A stretch of DNA of 64,000 bases from Branchiostoma floridae (GCF_000003815.2 NC_049980.1:28452218-28516217); one strand, 5' to 3'; shown: positions 12,906-26,029, counted from the stretch's first letter. Program-made: numbers and translations. The notes: generated by a model from the letters alone, not told the origin.

Positions 12906-14040
12906 CCACTGTCCTTAACATTCTCAAAATGGTTATCTTTACCTTCTGTCTGCCCTTTGTATGTAGCACTGTTAGGACAAGTTACTGACTGGAGTTCACA
13001 TTGTCTGTCTTGAAGGGTTAAAGCAAAAAAAAAAAAAGATGCCGAGACCAGCACTGCTCCCATTTCGACATCGCAGTGCCAGATGCTATCCCAGTGAACG
13101 ATCGCCGTACCATGGCCTCTAACACACCGTGTACACCACCCGTTATGATATACCATACAGAAATCAATGCGTCACACCGTTCATTGCACGATGAACGGTT
13201 CAAGTTATGACCCTTTTGTCAACCATTTACGGTGATTGATGGCTTGCCTTATATACATTTAGATAAGTTACGCATCAAAATACCATGGCATGGGAAAGCC
13301 CGTAACTATTGCATGAAAGGGTGCAAAAAATACCTTCCAATATGAACCCACCTTAGTACATGTATGTAGGTAGATAGAGAAACGTGCGTGTAAAAGGGTC
13401 CATATGTCGAGTTAAGAGTTCGCTTTATTAGTTAGCCATATACGGATCACACATGAGCCATTCACTACAACGGGTGTCTATTCAAACATTATGGTTTGTA
13501 TTCCATAGTTTGTGTACCCTGTACACGTGTATTCATAGCACCACTGCTAGGCTAGTAATGTCCAAGGTAGGGCCAGCAACAGAGTAATTTGTGCAGCGCA
13601 AATTCATCTCTTGAACAGACCATCTGAAACAAGTACGGGTCAGGCCCGTGCCCTCTATCGATTCTTCACTGTTGCGCCCGCCGCACGTCTCTAATATAAG
13701 GACTTTAAGTTCCTACTTAAGATTCGCGCACACGGTCTGAAGTTCAACAACAGATGACTGGCTGAGAAAGTTTACACATTGAAACTCTAAACGTCAACAT
13801 ATTCTCTCGGTTACAGATTATGGTCATTTTCAAAACGACCGTACGATATATAGAGCTATATTTTACAGTCGAAAATGAGCAGTTAAATGAGATTGGTAAA
13901 TGGATGTTCTGACTTGATGTATTGTCATAGAATTTCTTCAATGCGATGTAAACGAAACGAGTTGACTGAATTAAGTCTACGTTGGTAAAACGAATTTTCA
14001 AGTAGAGTATCACAAATGGACTAACTGGCGGGTGGCGGCA
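12906..14040. other. No gene recognised
   Basis: Only short unrelated open frames and an A13 run near 13024. Nothing with domain or splice support. Confidence 0.35.
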
Positions 14041-14069
14041 AGTTGACTACTGGTGGCGCGGTGTCTTCT

Positions 14070-14160
14070 TGGAGTTGGGAAGTCAAGGATTGCACAAATT
14101 TAATTCAGGTCGCAGTGAGGTCGCAGCGCGATCGCCGTCTTGTGGAATGGCGACAAGATA
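14070..14160. mobile_element. Right-end fragment of a Harbinger-type MITE
   Basis: Contains ggattgcacaaatttaattc, aggtcgcagtgaggtcgcag, cgcgatcgccgtcttgtgga and atgg, matching the right terminus of the MITE family. The left part is not recognisable. Confidence 0.5.
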
Positions 14161-14814
14161 ATCCTGTGATCTCTCGTGATTTTCCCTTTTACTGACATCT
14201 GGTGAAGACCTTGTCCGACTGATACCACTCAAGCATCAGAGCATACTGGATACCTGGGGACATATCTATCCACGATCAAATTACACTCCCGTCGTTTCCT
14301 GTCTCCGAGGGAAAAGTTAAATCACCTCCAATGTTCCGAACCGAATTCAGAACGCCCCAGGGGAATAGAGCCGTCAGCGCTGTGGGCTCGGCATGACGTA
14401 AATCCTTATCTGTGCGCCAAGTGACGTTAAGACGTATCTTTCCTTTCTACCGTTTTGTCACCACCGGATTTGATAGATGAAATGTTCCCCTATCAGTAAG
14501 GCTGCACCTTCCATCTTATTAGCTGCACTTACCTCTGAGACTCCAGAACAGTATTTCTTTACTGTCATTCTCTGAAGTTTTCTTTCCACCGTCGAATCAA
14601 AACCGTCCAAAGTACCCGTACATTTACATCATACTTCCATTTGATACAAACAACAATCTGTCAATGACACTCACCGACTCCAGTTAAGACAATAAAAGAT
14701 GAAGAATGCAGCCATTAGATCGACTGAACCCGTAAACAAAACTATTAATGAGTTCTGTGATGCCCCAGAACCTCCAAGAATCGTCGTATTTCAAAGCTTC
14801 TGGTATTCTGCCAT

Positions 14815-14930
14815 TATCCCAACCAGATGTAGAAATGGGTACCTGGGCTTGCTTGGGGAGTAAAAGGCGGTGGAAGGAGTGAGAGCGTTAGGATTCGCCT
14901 TTCAATACCGTGTCTAAGACAGCACATATA
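14815..14930 (+). mobile_element. SINE body fragment, same family as 12.7 kb
   Basis: aaccagatgtagaaatgggt and the following G-rich block through caataccgtgtctaa match the 3' body of the SINE at 12.7 kb. The tRNA-like head is missing. Confidence 0.45.
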
Positions 14931-15568
14931 CAATATAACAATGTACTGCAACTAAAACTCTATAGAACTGATGTTACCCTTACGTTTTGTTTTACTTTTG
15001 GGCCCTTACATTTCTCTAACGTCGACGCTGTCAAATTAGATTTAATACACAAAGGCAGTTTTGAGCATTGGGATTACGGCTACGGAAAGTGTCGACAATT
15101 TGAGGCTATCGAGACGATGTAGAAATTTTAAACTGTTCCATTTGATGTCAGTCGGACGGTGAGAAGAATTTTGGCTAAACAGTCACTTTTCTATGACAAT
15201 GCAAAGAATACGCCCTTAGATCCAACAAGCGATAGAAAAAAGAAAGCCAGGATCGAAGCAACCTTTTCTGACTTGGGGCTTTTGTCATTTGTCCCTTCCG
15301 TTTGGGGACTTTGGTATGACTAAATTTTCTCAAGCTAGTATCGTTGGGCCTGGATAAAATCAAGGGGATGTCATTCCATCGATATCGTAAGGCGTCTTCA
15401 ATTGGATCACATAATGATGAGAGCGTAAGTGGCTGGTCAGAGCCTTCATGGGGCAGTCGTGCATGTGTCTTACAAAGTTCATCTGCCTTGCTGCTGAAGA
15501 AGCTGTCTTATATCATTCTCGGCGGTTGGGTCTGTCACGCACCGTCCCAAAATCCTATTTCGTTATAT

Positions 15569-15805
15569 CCCCTTTCCACTACTCTCGCCGCGCGCTCTCC
15601 GCGACCTAAAATTTGACAGATCGCTCAACTGATATTGTATCAAAAAGAAAGTCATCTTTTTATGTGTGCGTTTGTTGTCTTATCAGTCACACTTTTACAT
15701 TTTGTATGATATACCTAAATTTTTGTATGAAAGTGGAGGTTTCACATATCCTATGTAGGTCGCAGTCAGAGCGCAGCGCGATCGCCGTCTAGTGAAAAGG
15801 GGGCC
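15569..15805. mobile_element. Harbinger-type MITE, about 237 bp, TTA target duplication
   Basis: Close relative of the element at 9.26 kb. The left terminus has cccctttccactactctcgc, the core is cttatcagtcacacttttac, and the right terminus runs cgatcgccgtctagtgaaaa then gggggcc. TTA is present immediately before the left TATCCCC and immediately after the right GGGGGCC. Together with TAA at the other copy, this gives the TWA signature of PIF/Harbinger elements. No open frame. Confidence 0.65.
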
Positions 15806-16790
15806 TTAGAGCCGTACGACGACCAACGACAAAAAATGGGACGGAACCATAAGGAAACATCTGACATTTATCTCTGCATAGTAAAAAAATGAGTAATACA
15901 CGTTTTGTCTGTCATACGATGACGAAAATACTCTTTCAGTAACAGTTCGCCTACCTCCAGGTTTCCAGCGATGACTGAAGACAGGATATCGGCAATGCTA
16001 GTAGGACGTCAGGACAATCACGTTTCAACACTTTGAGTCTTGAATCTGAATCGGGCTCCGATTGTGTCTTAACCATTCAGCATCTTTTCATTAGATCTAG
16101 ATCTCATGCCGGGCGTACTGCCAGACCCTCTCATCGAAAGTGGTCCTTCCGGCACACTCGTGCGGTCTGGAGGACAAACTTAGGGACGAAAATAAAAATA
16201 TTAAACCGGGTCTTCGTCACGTGGTCAGACCTGTCAACCAATCGCCGCTGCCCGTGCGTCCCATCCAATAGGCTTTGAGAAATGATCGTAGATATGCTGA
16301 CATGTATGGAGCAGGGCGTAAGGTCTTCATTGACCTCTGACAATGGGTCATCAACGGGATTCGAACTATCAATTTTCTGTAGGAATCTGACACTAAAGCC
16401 ATCGTCTGCTTTGTGTTGCTTTGGTAACCATGATACGCCAACGGTATATTATGTTGCTGTTGAATTCGTTTCCCAGGTATCATACATGAATGAGAATGAG
16501 ATTTATTTGTAAAACCACTATTTAGCCAAAACTATAGGCTAAATAGTGACATGCATTCCAGGAAGAGTCAGAAATAATTTTTTTCAAAATGAAAAGAAAT
16601 GAAAGAAAAAATCTACATCTTTTGACTGCTGCTACAGTTTGAGCATCTCTCAGATGTTTTGTTTTTTTATTGGCACACTAGATTATGGTTAAAAATGTTG
16701 CAGAGTATTTAGAGGTTCATCTGAAATACCATACCATACCACCCATTCCCAGATTTAAAAAATTGAGTAGGACCCTCACAAATGTGTGGT
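15806..16790. other. No gene recognised; one perfect hairpin
   Basis: Several overlapping short open frames on both strands lie at 16.03-16.51 kb, with no domain features. A perfect 12-bp stem with a 9-base loop lies at 16516-16548 (cactatttagcc / ggctaaatagtg). Confidence 0.35.
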
Positions 16791-16794
16791 TTAC

Positions 16795-17010
16795 TTGCAC
16801 CCCCATTCTACAAGACGGTGATCACGCTGCGACTCGTTGTCACCTGAATTGTATTTGTGTAACCCTTCACTTCATTATTGGACTATCATGGACACTTTAA
16901 GTATGACATAAAGGAGAGAAAAAGTGTAAAATTTGCTTTGTTTATTAATAAAATTCGTTGAGCGAGATCTCTCAAAATTTAGGTCGAAGTGCGCTCTCAG
17001 CAAGGTCGTG
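16795..17010. mobile_element. Harbinger-type MITE, diverged, running into a gap
   Basis: The left terminus is cccccattctacaagacggt then gatcacgctgcgac, followed by gtgtaacccttcacttcatt. The right part has cgttgagcgagatctctcaa and aggtcgaagtgcgctc. This matches the MITE family in inverted order relative to the 9.26 kb copy. The assembly gap at 17019 may cut the right end. Confidence 0.5.
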
Positions 17011-17018
17011 GTCCGAAT

Positions 17019-17128
17019 NNNNNNNNNNNNNNNNNNNNNNNNNNNNNNNNNNNNNNNNNNNNNNNNNNNNNNNNNNNNNNNNNNNNNNNNNNNNNNNNNN
17101 NNNNNNNNNNNNNNNNNNNNNNNNNNNN
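17019..17128. other. Assembly gap (110 N)
   Basis: Run of N between the MITE and the start of a degenerate tandem repeat region. Confidence 1.
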
Positions 17129-17129
17129 C

Positions 17130-18240
17130 ATAAGTCCCAGTCGAATTACAGGCTGGATTTCGGCTGCTTCTCAACCTAATCAGCAGCACCTTTCGTATCA
17201 GCTCCAGTGAGTTTGAATGTCAGGCTAAAAACGAATTAATGTCTTGCACCGAGACTGGGTCGATAAGGCTAAGGTTATGTAATCAACGTCAGCCGTCACA
17301 CAAGACGCTGTCCATGGCCTTGACTAAAGAGAACTACGTAATCCTGCACCCACCGCCCACCCCCCCCCCCCCTTGCCGTATCAGCGTCATTGGGTTGGAA
17401 TGTCGTTATTAGGTTGATATATAACCCAGGATATAGAGTTAGCTTTTACTAGTTTTAGACAAGAGTAGACACCTTTGACATTGTTTTTACTTTGTCTGAA
17501 TCTCTCATGCTACCTGCAAATAGCCCAAGAATTTGCAATAAACCTTATTGTTGTAGATAATGTTATCGTGTAATTTGGACGTCCATACCGTATTTAGGCC
17601 AGTGGCTTCCCCTGCAAAGTTGAGACATCATTTCAACATCAGCTTCTCTGCTCTGGATCGATATGAATGAGGTTACGGTGATCAGGTTGTTCATGCTCAT
17701 TTTCGGTAGAGACTTAGACAGCCAAATTCAGAGCCGGTTTTCAACACTGGCACCTCATTTGGGCTCGATAACACCAAGGTTAAGTAATGAAATTCATACA
17801 ACAGTGGTACTATCATCCCTCAGGATGGAAGGATGACTATGACGTAACCCCCCACCCCTGCTTATTGCCGGTAGCGACATAGACAGCCAAGTTCATAACC
17901 AGTTTTCAATACTGACATCTCATTCGGGCTCGATAAGACGTAGATTAAGTGATGAACTCCAAACAACAGTGCTGCTATCATCCCTCAGGATGGAAGGATG
18001 ACTATGACGTAATCCCCCCCTCCCCCTGCTTATTGCCGGTAGTGACTTAGACAGCCAAGTTCAGAGCCGGTTTTCAATACCGACACCTCATTTGGGCTCG
18101 ATAAGACCAAGGTTAAGTAATGAGCTTCAAACAACAATGCTGCCATCATCCCTCGGAATGGAAGGATGCCAACTACGCAATCCCGTTCCCCCTGCCGTAT
18201 CAACTTCAGTGATTTTCAATGCCAGGTTCAGAACCAGTTC
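17130..18240. repeat. Tandem satellite-like repeat, unit about 165-168 bp
   Basis: Units begin at about 17706, 17871 and 18039. Each runs through acttagacagccaa, ggttttcaa, ctcgataa, tcatccctcaggatggaagg and a C-rich block. More degenerate relatives occur before the array (17.13-17.60 kb: gtatcagc, gttgga) and after it (18.65-18.88 kb). No coding content is apparent. Confidence 0.8.
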
Positions 18241-18277
18241 AATTATGGTACCGGCAACGGTTGATGAGGCAGACGGA

Positions 18278-18504
18278 CTCTCACCGCACTTGCGGAACCG
18301 GTGCGGCAATGCGGGCTTTGAAAGACATTGAACGAATTTCACAGATAAAAAAACGAATTTTCTTACGTTTTGTGTCTTTTGTTGTCTTCTAAGTCGCACT
18401 TTTACGCATTACGCAATATCTGAATCAGCGAAAATAACGCAACAGTGTCGCAATGAACGAACCCCGCAGTGCCGCACCGGTGCCCCAGTGTAGTGCAGTG
18501 AGAT
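18278..18504. mobile_element. MITE of a second family (G/C-rich termini)
   Basis: The left end has ctcaccgcacttgcggaacc then ggtgcggcaatgcggg. The right end has ccccgcagtgccgcaccggt then gccccagtg. These are reverse complements with few mismatches. The interior cttctaagtcgcacttttac resembles the core of the Harbinger-type MITEs, so the two families may share internal sequence. Related copies lie at 19.21 and 37.06 kb. Confidence 0.55.
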
Positions 18505-18547
18505 ACTGAACCCACTTAAAGCTACGTAATCCTACTGCCCATGACCC

Positions 18548-18647
18548 NNNNNNNNNNNNNNNNNNNNNNNNNNNNNNNNNNNNNNNNNNNNNNNNNNNNN
18601 NNNNNNNNNNNNNNNNNNNNNNNNNNNNNNNNNNNNNNNNNNNNNNN
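18548..18647. other. Assembly gap (100 N)
   Basis: Standard 100-N scaffold gap within the satellite-like region. Confidence 1.
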
Positions 18648-18659
18648 CATATTGAGAAC

Positions 18660-18890
18660 AGATTTTCAACTTCTTTCGAGCTCTAAAACACCAACTTTAT
18701 GTTATCATAGTGACTTTGCACGTCGTGACTTAGAAAGCTACAGAACGGATTATTAGACACCAGCACCTTTGTTGGTGTTCAATAGGCCAAATGTTATGTT
18801 ATCAGGACGCCCATGCCGATAGCGGCGGTGTCTTCGACGATCAAGCAAAGAACGATTTATCGACACCCCATTCCGGGCTTGATAAGGCTT
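18660..18890. repeat. Degenerate units of the 165-bp tandem repeat
   Basis: gattttcaacttctttcgag, gacttagaaagctacagaac and gggcttgataaggctt match positions in the array at 17.7-18.2 kb, with heavy divergence. Confidence 0.45.
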
Positions 18891-19209
18891 AATTTGAACC
18901 AATTGAGCCTCTATTCATCATTTCCACGTATCGAAGATTAATTCTCATTGCCATAGCGTCATGTTGAGCCACTCAGTGATACATTCTGTCCAAGGGGTCA
19001 AATTGATTTGATAAGGGTCAGAAAAATCCATGAATCACTGACCCCCAGAAAAAAACGATTATGAGAAAATTCTTTGGAGTAACTCTGTGCATTTTGTCGA
19101 TGTGAAAGGTTTCGTCCTTGACTGTTTGTTGGAATGATAAAGACCGTACAAAACGTTACCAATACGCTTTATGGACATTTCAGCATTGGAAACAATTAGA
19201 ATAGATTAA

Positions 19210-19316
19210 GGCCCCCTCTCACTTGACGTGCGGCACGCTTGCGGCATTGCTGCGTTCGTACACTGCAGTACTGTTTTGGTATTTTCTCCGATTTGTTATA
19301 ATTCAGATATTGCGCA
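19210..19316. mobile_element. Left end of a second-family MITE, cut by a gap
   Basis: gccccctctcacttgacgtg, cggcacgcttgcggcattgc and tgcgttcgtacactgca are the reverse complement of the right end at 37.25 kb. The gap at 19317-19416 hides the remainder. Confidence 0.5.
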
Positions 19317-19416
19317 NNNNNNNNNNNNNNNNNNNNNNNNNNNNNNNNNNNNNNNNNNNNNNNNNNNNNNNNNNNNNNNNNNNNNNNNNNNNNNNNNNNN
19401 NNNNNNNNNNNNNNNN
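19317..19416. other. Assembly gap (100 N)
   Basis: Standard 100-N gap inside or beside a MITE. Confidence 1.
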
Positions 19417-20140
19417 CATGGTCGAGATTAACAAAATTCTACTGTGTTTATTCTTACTCAATCACATACATTTGATGGCCAGCCGCTGTCCTGCCACTTG
19501 CTGCATTATGCTATTGAACACCTCGATCGAACGTCCAGTAACCATGGTTACAGCCGTCTGTTCCAAGTCATTTTTTGTTTGGAGAAGAAAGCGGCGAAAC
19601 GGAGCAAAAATAAGACGTTTCTGGCAAGGTAATATTTTCTTTATTGACGTTCTCACCCAGGTAAGTTTTCCTTAATCTTCCAGACTATTCAAAAACTTGA
19701 TTGCTATCCACAGAACAATGAGATGGCAATCTAAGAATAGGAACAAAATGTTATTATTCCCTTGATAGTACGCGACCTGACTAAACATCCACTTTCATGG
19801 CAACCAATCCATAGCTTTTTTAGTTACATACATGCATACATGCAAACAAACGTACAAACCCTGCCAAATATGTAAACTTCATGGCGAGGCTTTATTATAC
19901 TGTGCCAGCTATTGCAGATTGAACAATTTATAACCCTTAGGCTTCTTGTCATAGCTCGACGATTTGTCCTATCGGCATAATGAATTATCAAAAGCACGTA
20001 CTGTACGTGCACACTCTATCATTTCTTCTTTTCAAGTATTTTGTGCTATAGGGAGAGACGTGTGTGACATCCGACATTATCTCTTACAATGTTACCTGTA
20101 CGTTCAAAGTACCGGTGACGTATCCTGGAGGTGTGCTGGT
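19417..20140. other. No gene recognised
   Basis: Short open frames on both strands only. catacatgcatacatgc (19827-19843) is a small repeat. Confidence 0.35.
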
Positions 20141-20144
20141 CACA

Positions 20145-20355
20145 CTGTCAATGAACATCGTGTGGTGCAATCACGTACATAGAGGTCCTGGGTTCGAATG
20201 CCCTGATAAGCCCCGACGTTTTGCCCCAAGGGAAGACACTTAATACGACTTCCCTCTATTCACTCAGGTAGAAATGAGTATCTAGCTTCAGTTAAGGACA
20301 TCTCTCAGATAGAATGTCGATGGCGGTCCATATTTTAGGAGATCCACACCTCGAA
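20145..20355 (+). mobile_element. tRNA-derived SINE copy
   Basis: A B-box-like gggttcgaatgcc (20190) is followed by the body words ccccaagggaagacactta, cactcaggtagaaatgagta, ctagcttcagtt and atagaatgtcgatggcggtc. These match the SINE at 29.69 kb in the same order, with roughly one change in six. Promoter boxes derive from a tRNA; the copy is too diverged to be a tRNA gene. Confidence 0.65.
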
Positions 20356-20359
20356 TACG

Positions 20360-21770
20360 TTACTGAATTCACCGTCCATCCAGGAATGAGTGCTTCAAGT
20401 CCTTACCTTTTCGCAACTGTTGGTAATTTCTCTTGTATTGAGGCGCTGTGTACAGGCTGCCATTACAGACCCATACTTTTTAACCCACCAATTGTTCGAT
20501 CCTCGCAATTTAGCCCCTGGCTGGGAAGATAGAATAACCGGCATACGCAATAAGGTAGGGCAGTGACCGGGATAACAAATGTTATGATCACCATGGATGT
20601 GATTGCCAAAGCCGAAGCCTGATAGCTACAGGCCCTTACTCCCAGCTTTGTGACATGAAATACGTTCGGCATAAGATTCAAGATCAGAGAGTTACATCTT
20701 GATACGGGATCTTACTAAGTGTATAACCGGAAATAGTCACTAGCCTTCGGTAAGTTGGGTAGCACTGGCTGCATATTTTTGCAGTGTAATAGATCAAATC
20801 AATTGTACATTCATTCATTTTCGCGGGGACTTGATAACATCGCAGTAGAAACAATGCTGTAGCACAGTAAAAATATTTTCCAAACATATTCGCGGTTAGG
20901 CGGTTGTCATGATTTCGCAGCAAGAGGTCACCGAAAAACCCGCACAGATAAAAAAAACGCGAACGTTTCAAGACTTAGAGAAGCCGCCAGTCCTCTTCCG
21001 TAACTCTAGCCCTTTGGACACGTCCTTCTGTCGACGAGACATTGATCCTATTGAGCAAATGTCATCTTCTGATGGTACGGCTTTTCATCATGCGATCAAT
21101 CATACAAGGACCTCAACCACGAAGCTGTCAACGGCTATAGACATTACCAATATGTAATAGGGGCACTGAGCATTTTTCTCAGAATCTATATTTGCACTTT
21201 TACCACTGAATTCGTCATTGTCTTTTTAACAAAACATGGTCGAAAGTGAGTTCGAACTTCAATACCCTATAACATGTCCCCATTACTTTTGATGGAAAAA
21301 CAGAGACGATAGGAATGTAAAAGTCTGCAGTATATATTTGTAGCCTTGTAGATACACAGGAGACATTTTATTTCCTGACGACCTAACGAAAGGAAGTATC
21401 ACTTACTCGAGAATATTGAGAAACTTTCTCTCCCAAATATTTCCCATAGATAGCGAGAGTGAGTACCACAACTGAATGCAATGGACAGCAGTTTGGCCCG
21501 TTGCCATTCCCGTAGAAATGCCTGTAATATTCGCTATCCTGACAAACAGGTGTTCTTTCAACGGTCCATTGACCATAATCCACATGTTGGTTTAACTGAT
21601 TTCAGAAGTGGCAGGAAAACGAGCGTAGCACATCAAGTGGCCTGGTGTGTAATCGAGTTAGCGTTCAATATTCAACGGGTCTGCGGGATACAGCTGGTAT
21701 GAGTGATGGGGCTATGGAGCTTATCGATTTCTTCTTTTCTCTGTGAGACGAATCAAAAGAAGGCCTGCGT
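20360..21770. other. No gene recognised
   Basis: Open frames of 60-95 codons on both strands overlap one another and lack motifs. Confidence 0.35.
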
Positions 21771-21775
21771 TCTCA

Positions 21776-21960
21776 AGAGAGAGAGAGAGAGAGAGTGAGA
21801 GAGAGAGAGAGAGAGTGTGTGTGTGTGTGTGTGTGTGTGCGTGCGCGTGTGTGTATGTGTGCGTGTGTGTGTGTGTGTGTGTGTATGTGTGTGCATGTGC
21901 GTGTTTTTGCCTATGTGCTTATGTGTGTGCATATGTGTGTTTTTGCGTGTGTGCGCACTG
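21776..21960. repeat. Compound (GA)n-(GT)n microsatellite
   Basis: GAGA tract 21776-21815 followed by GTGT with interruptions to about 21958. The 188-codon open frame starting 21743 owes its first half to this repeat. Confidence 0.95.
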
Positions 21961-21964
21961 TCTA

Positions 21965-24900
21965 TGTATGTTGATCAACATTCAGATACGGTCTGTAGAA
22001 AGTTTCATCAATAAATACCAAACTTTTAAGCCTGCATCGTCAAATCTTGCACCCAAAATGCATAACGTCTCACAGCTAAATCTTTTATGTGCACCCAACA
22101 ACAGTTTTAAATGTACATGTGCTTCTAAATGCATGAAGGATACCCTGTGGGTTTTATCAAATATATCGGTGTTTTACTATCATAAGCACGTAAACTACGG
22201 AAAGCCCACAACTTGGGTCATGAATTCCGTTCTCTATAAGCCCATGTTTGCAATTGTCGTAATGCCAAAACTGCTTGCACGAATTGAGGTTATCAATCAC
22301 CGACCATGATAGAATTTCTAAACTTAAAATTCAGGCTTTTGATTACACAGAAACACAATCTATCTGACTTGAGGGCATTGTTATCAGAAAGGTATTCATT
22401 TCCCTAAGGTTACTTATCAACAGTAATTGGGTATTCCATATGCATGTACATGTGATTTACTACAAAAAGAAGTAAGATCGTATCGTATACAATGAGTTGG
22501 TTGGGAGTTAAAATTGAATTATGTGGCCCACACCTTCACAGTCAACTTCGGCTTTGCATCGATCAACATTTTATCAACTATCAACAATTAGTTGTGTCTA
22601 GAACTACCTAATTTTCCTAAATCCTATAATGGTGTAGGTACTAGGTGTAGCAGACTCATATAGATACCTAACGAGGTAGAGAGAACTATTCCATATCTTA
22701 ACGTCTCCGGTAAGCTGCTGACACAATGGGAAGATTTAAGGGATGTCGTAAATGGTAGTAATTTAAATGAATCATTTCTACGGGAAACGATGAAAACGTC
22801 TTTCTTTTGATATCCTTTTACTTTAAGGATGGTGGCGAGGGAATTTTTATGAACCGAGGCCGTTGATGGATTCTTTTGCAGCGGATGGATGGTAATCCGT
22901 ACTTTTGTTCCATAAGTGTGTGTGCTTTATAGATAGCGATAAACGTAGCTCTGTACAATGAATAATCAATGTTGTAGCTTTCCAAACTTTTAAAGACCTA
23001 GCTCGTCAAAACTGTGCAAGTTGATGAATGGAAATGACGCACTCGCTATTTAAGCCCTATACTTAAATCTATACTTAAATCCATAGAAATAGCGTGACTT
23101 CATATAACCACTTTTTACGCACAACCAAGTTTTGAGTGTGCTCCCAGCTCATAAGATAGATCGTCGCTTAACTTTGTTGGGCACCTATTAAAGGAAAGTA
23201 ATATTTGCCCAAAGGGGCAAAGAGAAGCCTTTCATTTGTAGACCAATATGAGCTGTTGACAAAGTACAGAGATTTACGGATTCAAGATGTACAACATCAT
23301 ACATGGTAGTAAATTGAAACAAATTGTCTCCCAGAGAACAATGCCGATACATTTTTTCTGTTACTTTTCTAATAACTGTTTTGGTGACAATGTGGAAGGT
23401 TTTTGGAACCTGAGGTAATTCGAGCGTCACTATGCTCTCCATGGGCTACAGTTGTATATATGCTACCATTGCTATGTTTCCAGTGACTGTGTACACCTGG
23501 TAGGAAGAAACATGTTCCTTCTACTTCCTCACCAATGATAGAAAGCTTGCCAATGGAAAAAGCAACTACTTACTCCATTATTGCCGTACCTCATATGTTG
23601 CTACATTTGCTCACAATACCGTGCTGTGAATACGAGCGTAGCTTACCTGGAATTAGAATCATGTGAACCATTTTATGACCTTGTATGATCGTAGGTACAG
23701 ATATAAATCATTCTGCACGAATAGTTCACTACGGTTCATTCTGTGTCAGTCGTCTCTGTGGAGTCGATTTATAACCACGCTGATGTTTTCGAATGAAAAA
23801 AAACACGCCACAATTAGAAGTACATTAAGTACGTCTAATCCATTCATTTATCTTTGTCAGAGTTATCACGTTGAACACGAGTCAGGCAATTTGAGACCTT
23901 AATTTCACTGCTGAGATTATGGGAATCAACAGTTTCCGAGACTAATTCACGTGATAATTCCACTCTCAAAGCACAAACTGGTGTTCTTACCAATGCCGGC
24001 ATCAATAAGCGGCTTGTTCTGAGGCCAGCTGATGTGTTACGGCCTAACTGCTTCGATGTGCCGGTCAGAGATGCAGTCAGAAACAATAGCACGGAAGTTC
24101 GGATCGTTAGTAGGTCACTTTGAAGGTGCAGGTAATCGACGCTGCTTGAATACGATCCAACTGTTACTTCTTAAACTTTCTTGAGACACTACGTGAAGAG
24201 AATATGCCAGAGGGACTTTTTGATACAGAGGGCAATCTCGCAAGCTCCAATTGGATTTCTATTCAACGTAATCACTCAAAAGGATGATATCTTTCGCGTC
24301 TATTCAATCAGACCTTGATGCAATGAATACGGCTACCCTTCAACTCCTCAAATACTCATCACTCAAGCTAAGCACATGTGAAGAATATCGTATTCTTCTG
24401 AGATTAGAGTCCTCCCTTAAAACGCTATACAAAAGGATAGCTCTGATGCTATTTAAAGTAAAGTAGGTGGAAGTGAAAAACACATATGGCGGAGAATTGC
24501 TTTTAAGATGCATGCCTTGCTTTTTTTCAATGGTTGCAATGAAAAGTAAAACAAATTTTTCTACTTCAGCTGATTTTTCGGCTCTCCTCTTCTTGGTGCC
24601 TTGCTTCAAAGAGGAATCTCATCCACGCGTTCAACAAAGTATCTAAAAACAGTTATAGTTTTGTCAATTATCTTTTTCGTAGATAGTTTTGTAATGGTCT
24701 TACTGTAGGTCTGCTATGGAAATGCAATAGGACATATCTCTTAGGGGTTTTTTTTCGTTATACTAGCTAGCTGCCAAAATGCTGACCCTTGTACTTGCCC
24801 CCTTCACATCATGCTGCTGCCCTTTGCACATCAGATGCCGTTTGCACATCAGATGGCCCGTGCACGCAGCCATCGTTTCGTTTTATCTACCAAATAATAC

Positions 24901-26025
24901 AGCTGCCAATACTTGATGGAGTACGTGAATTACTGACCATTTCTCTCGCTCAAAGGAAATAGGTCAGCCCTATAGAGAATGGTTGGGTTAGCCAGAATAG
25001 GGTATCGGGTGAGCCAACGATTTCCTTTATGTAATCTTCTAGACCTCCGCCAAAGCAATTAGGCACGTTATAGAATCCCCTTTGTTAATCCGGAAGCTTT
25101 TCAAGAGTGCGGGTGGGCCATACCTTTTTTATAAAGAGATGCCATGGAGCGCCACTTTAACGTATCATTTACGTATAGTGAATCCTGTAAACGTTTGACG
25201 TATTGTCGAACCCGTCAGTAAATGTAGAAATATGGCCACTATTGACAGTCTTAACGATTGGATCAATGAAATTGATGGTTATGTACAGGACCACATATTA
25301 ATGCAGATCTTATGCAGAGGTGGTCACTTTAATTTTTCTTTTCCATCTCACCCCTTTGAGTGTGTTTTTTTAGATTATACATAGCAGCCTAATACGGAAT
25401 GCACTGCGCTTTTGGTAATTTATAGTCTAGCTTGAAACAACGTAGCTTCTCTATATGGCTTGGTTCCTCAATGAACGGCCCTATTTTGAAAGAAATCGTG
25501 TTTTAGAGATGGGCGATGTTTGGCGGAATGTTCCCGCTTATTCGTAAAGGCGAGATTCAGACTACAGAAAAGTGACTATTATTATATTATAGTCCTCCAA
25601 GTTTGATTGATCAAACGTTAGATATTAACCAGAATTGCTTAAACAAGCTTTGACTTCACTTTTACACACATATTGGTTATCACATAGATAAGAATGAAAA
25701 TGCACATATGGTGAGTCTTATACATGTTTAAGTACATGTATACATGTAACGTTATATTCATACGATGCAAATCAAGTAGATGCATTTGCAGTGTCAATTT
25801 TCATTTATTGATGTTGCGTTTCTTGTGGTCGGTCGAAGGGCATTGTTGAAGTGCTGTTCACGTTCTTTTGAGATCTGCAATCAGAATCTCCCGATAAAAT
25901 CACAGTTAGCTGCACCGTCAATGGTTCCATCAAATTCAAAGCAGCAATTTGAAGGTACTCGGTCTGGCCTAATCCCTTGGTAGAGAACGCTGTTTTCACC
26001 CTTGGTGGTCCTAAGAACATTATCT
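21965..26025. other. Gene-poor stretch, nothing recognised
   Basis: No exon-like blocks, RNA genes or clear repeats recognised. Small direct repeats only: tatacttaaatc twice near 23060, and catcagatg twice near 24831. Confidence 0.35.
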
Positions 26026-26029
26026 TGTA

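Noticed and set aside
21743-22309. 188-codon open frame with Cys/Val and Arg/Glu repeats
   Set aside because: First half is a translated (GA)n(GT)n microsatellite; the second half has no recognisable features.
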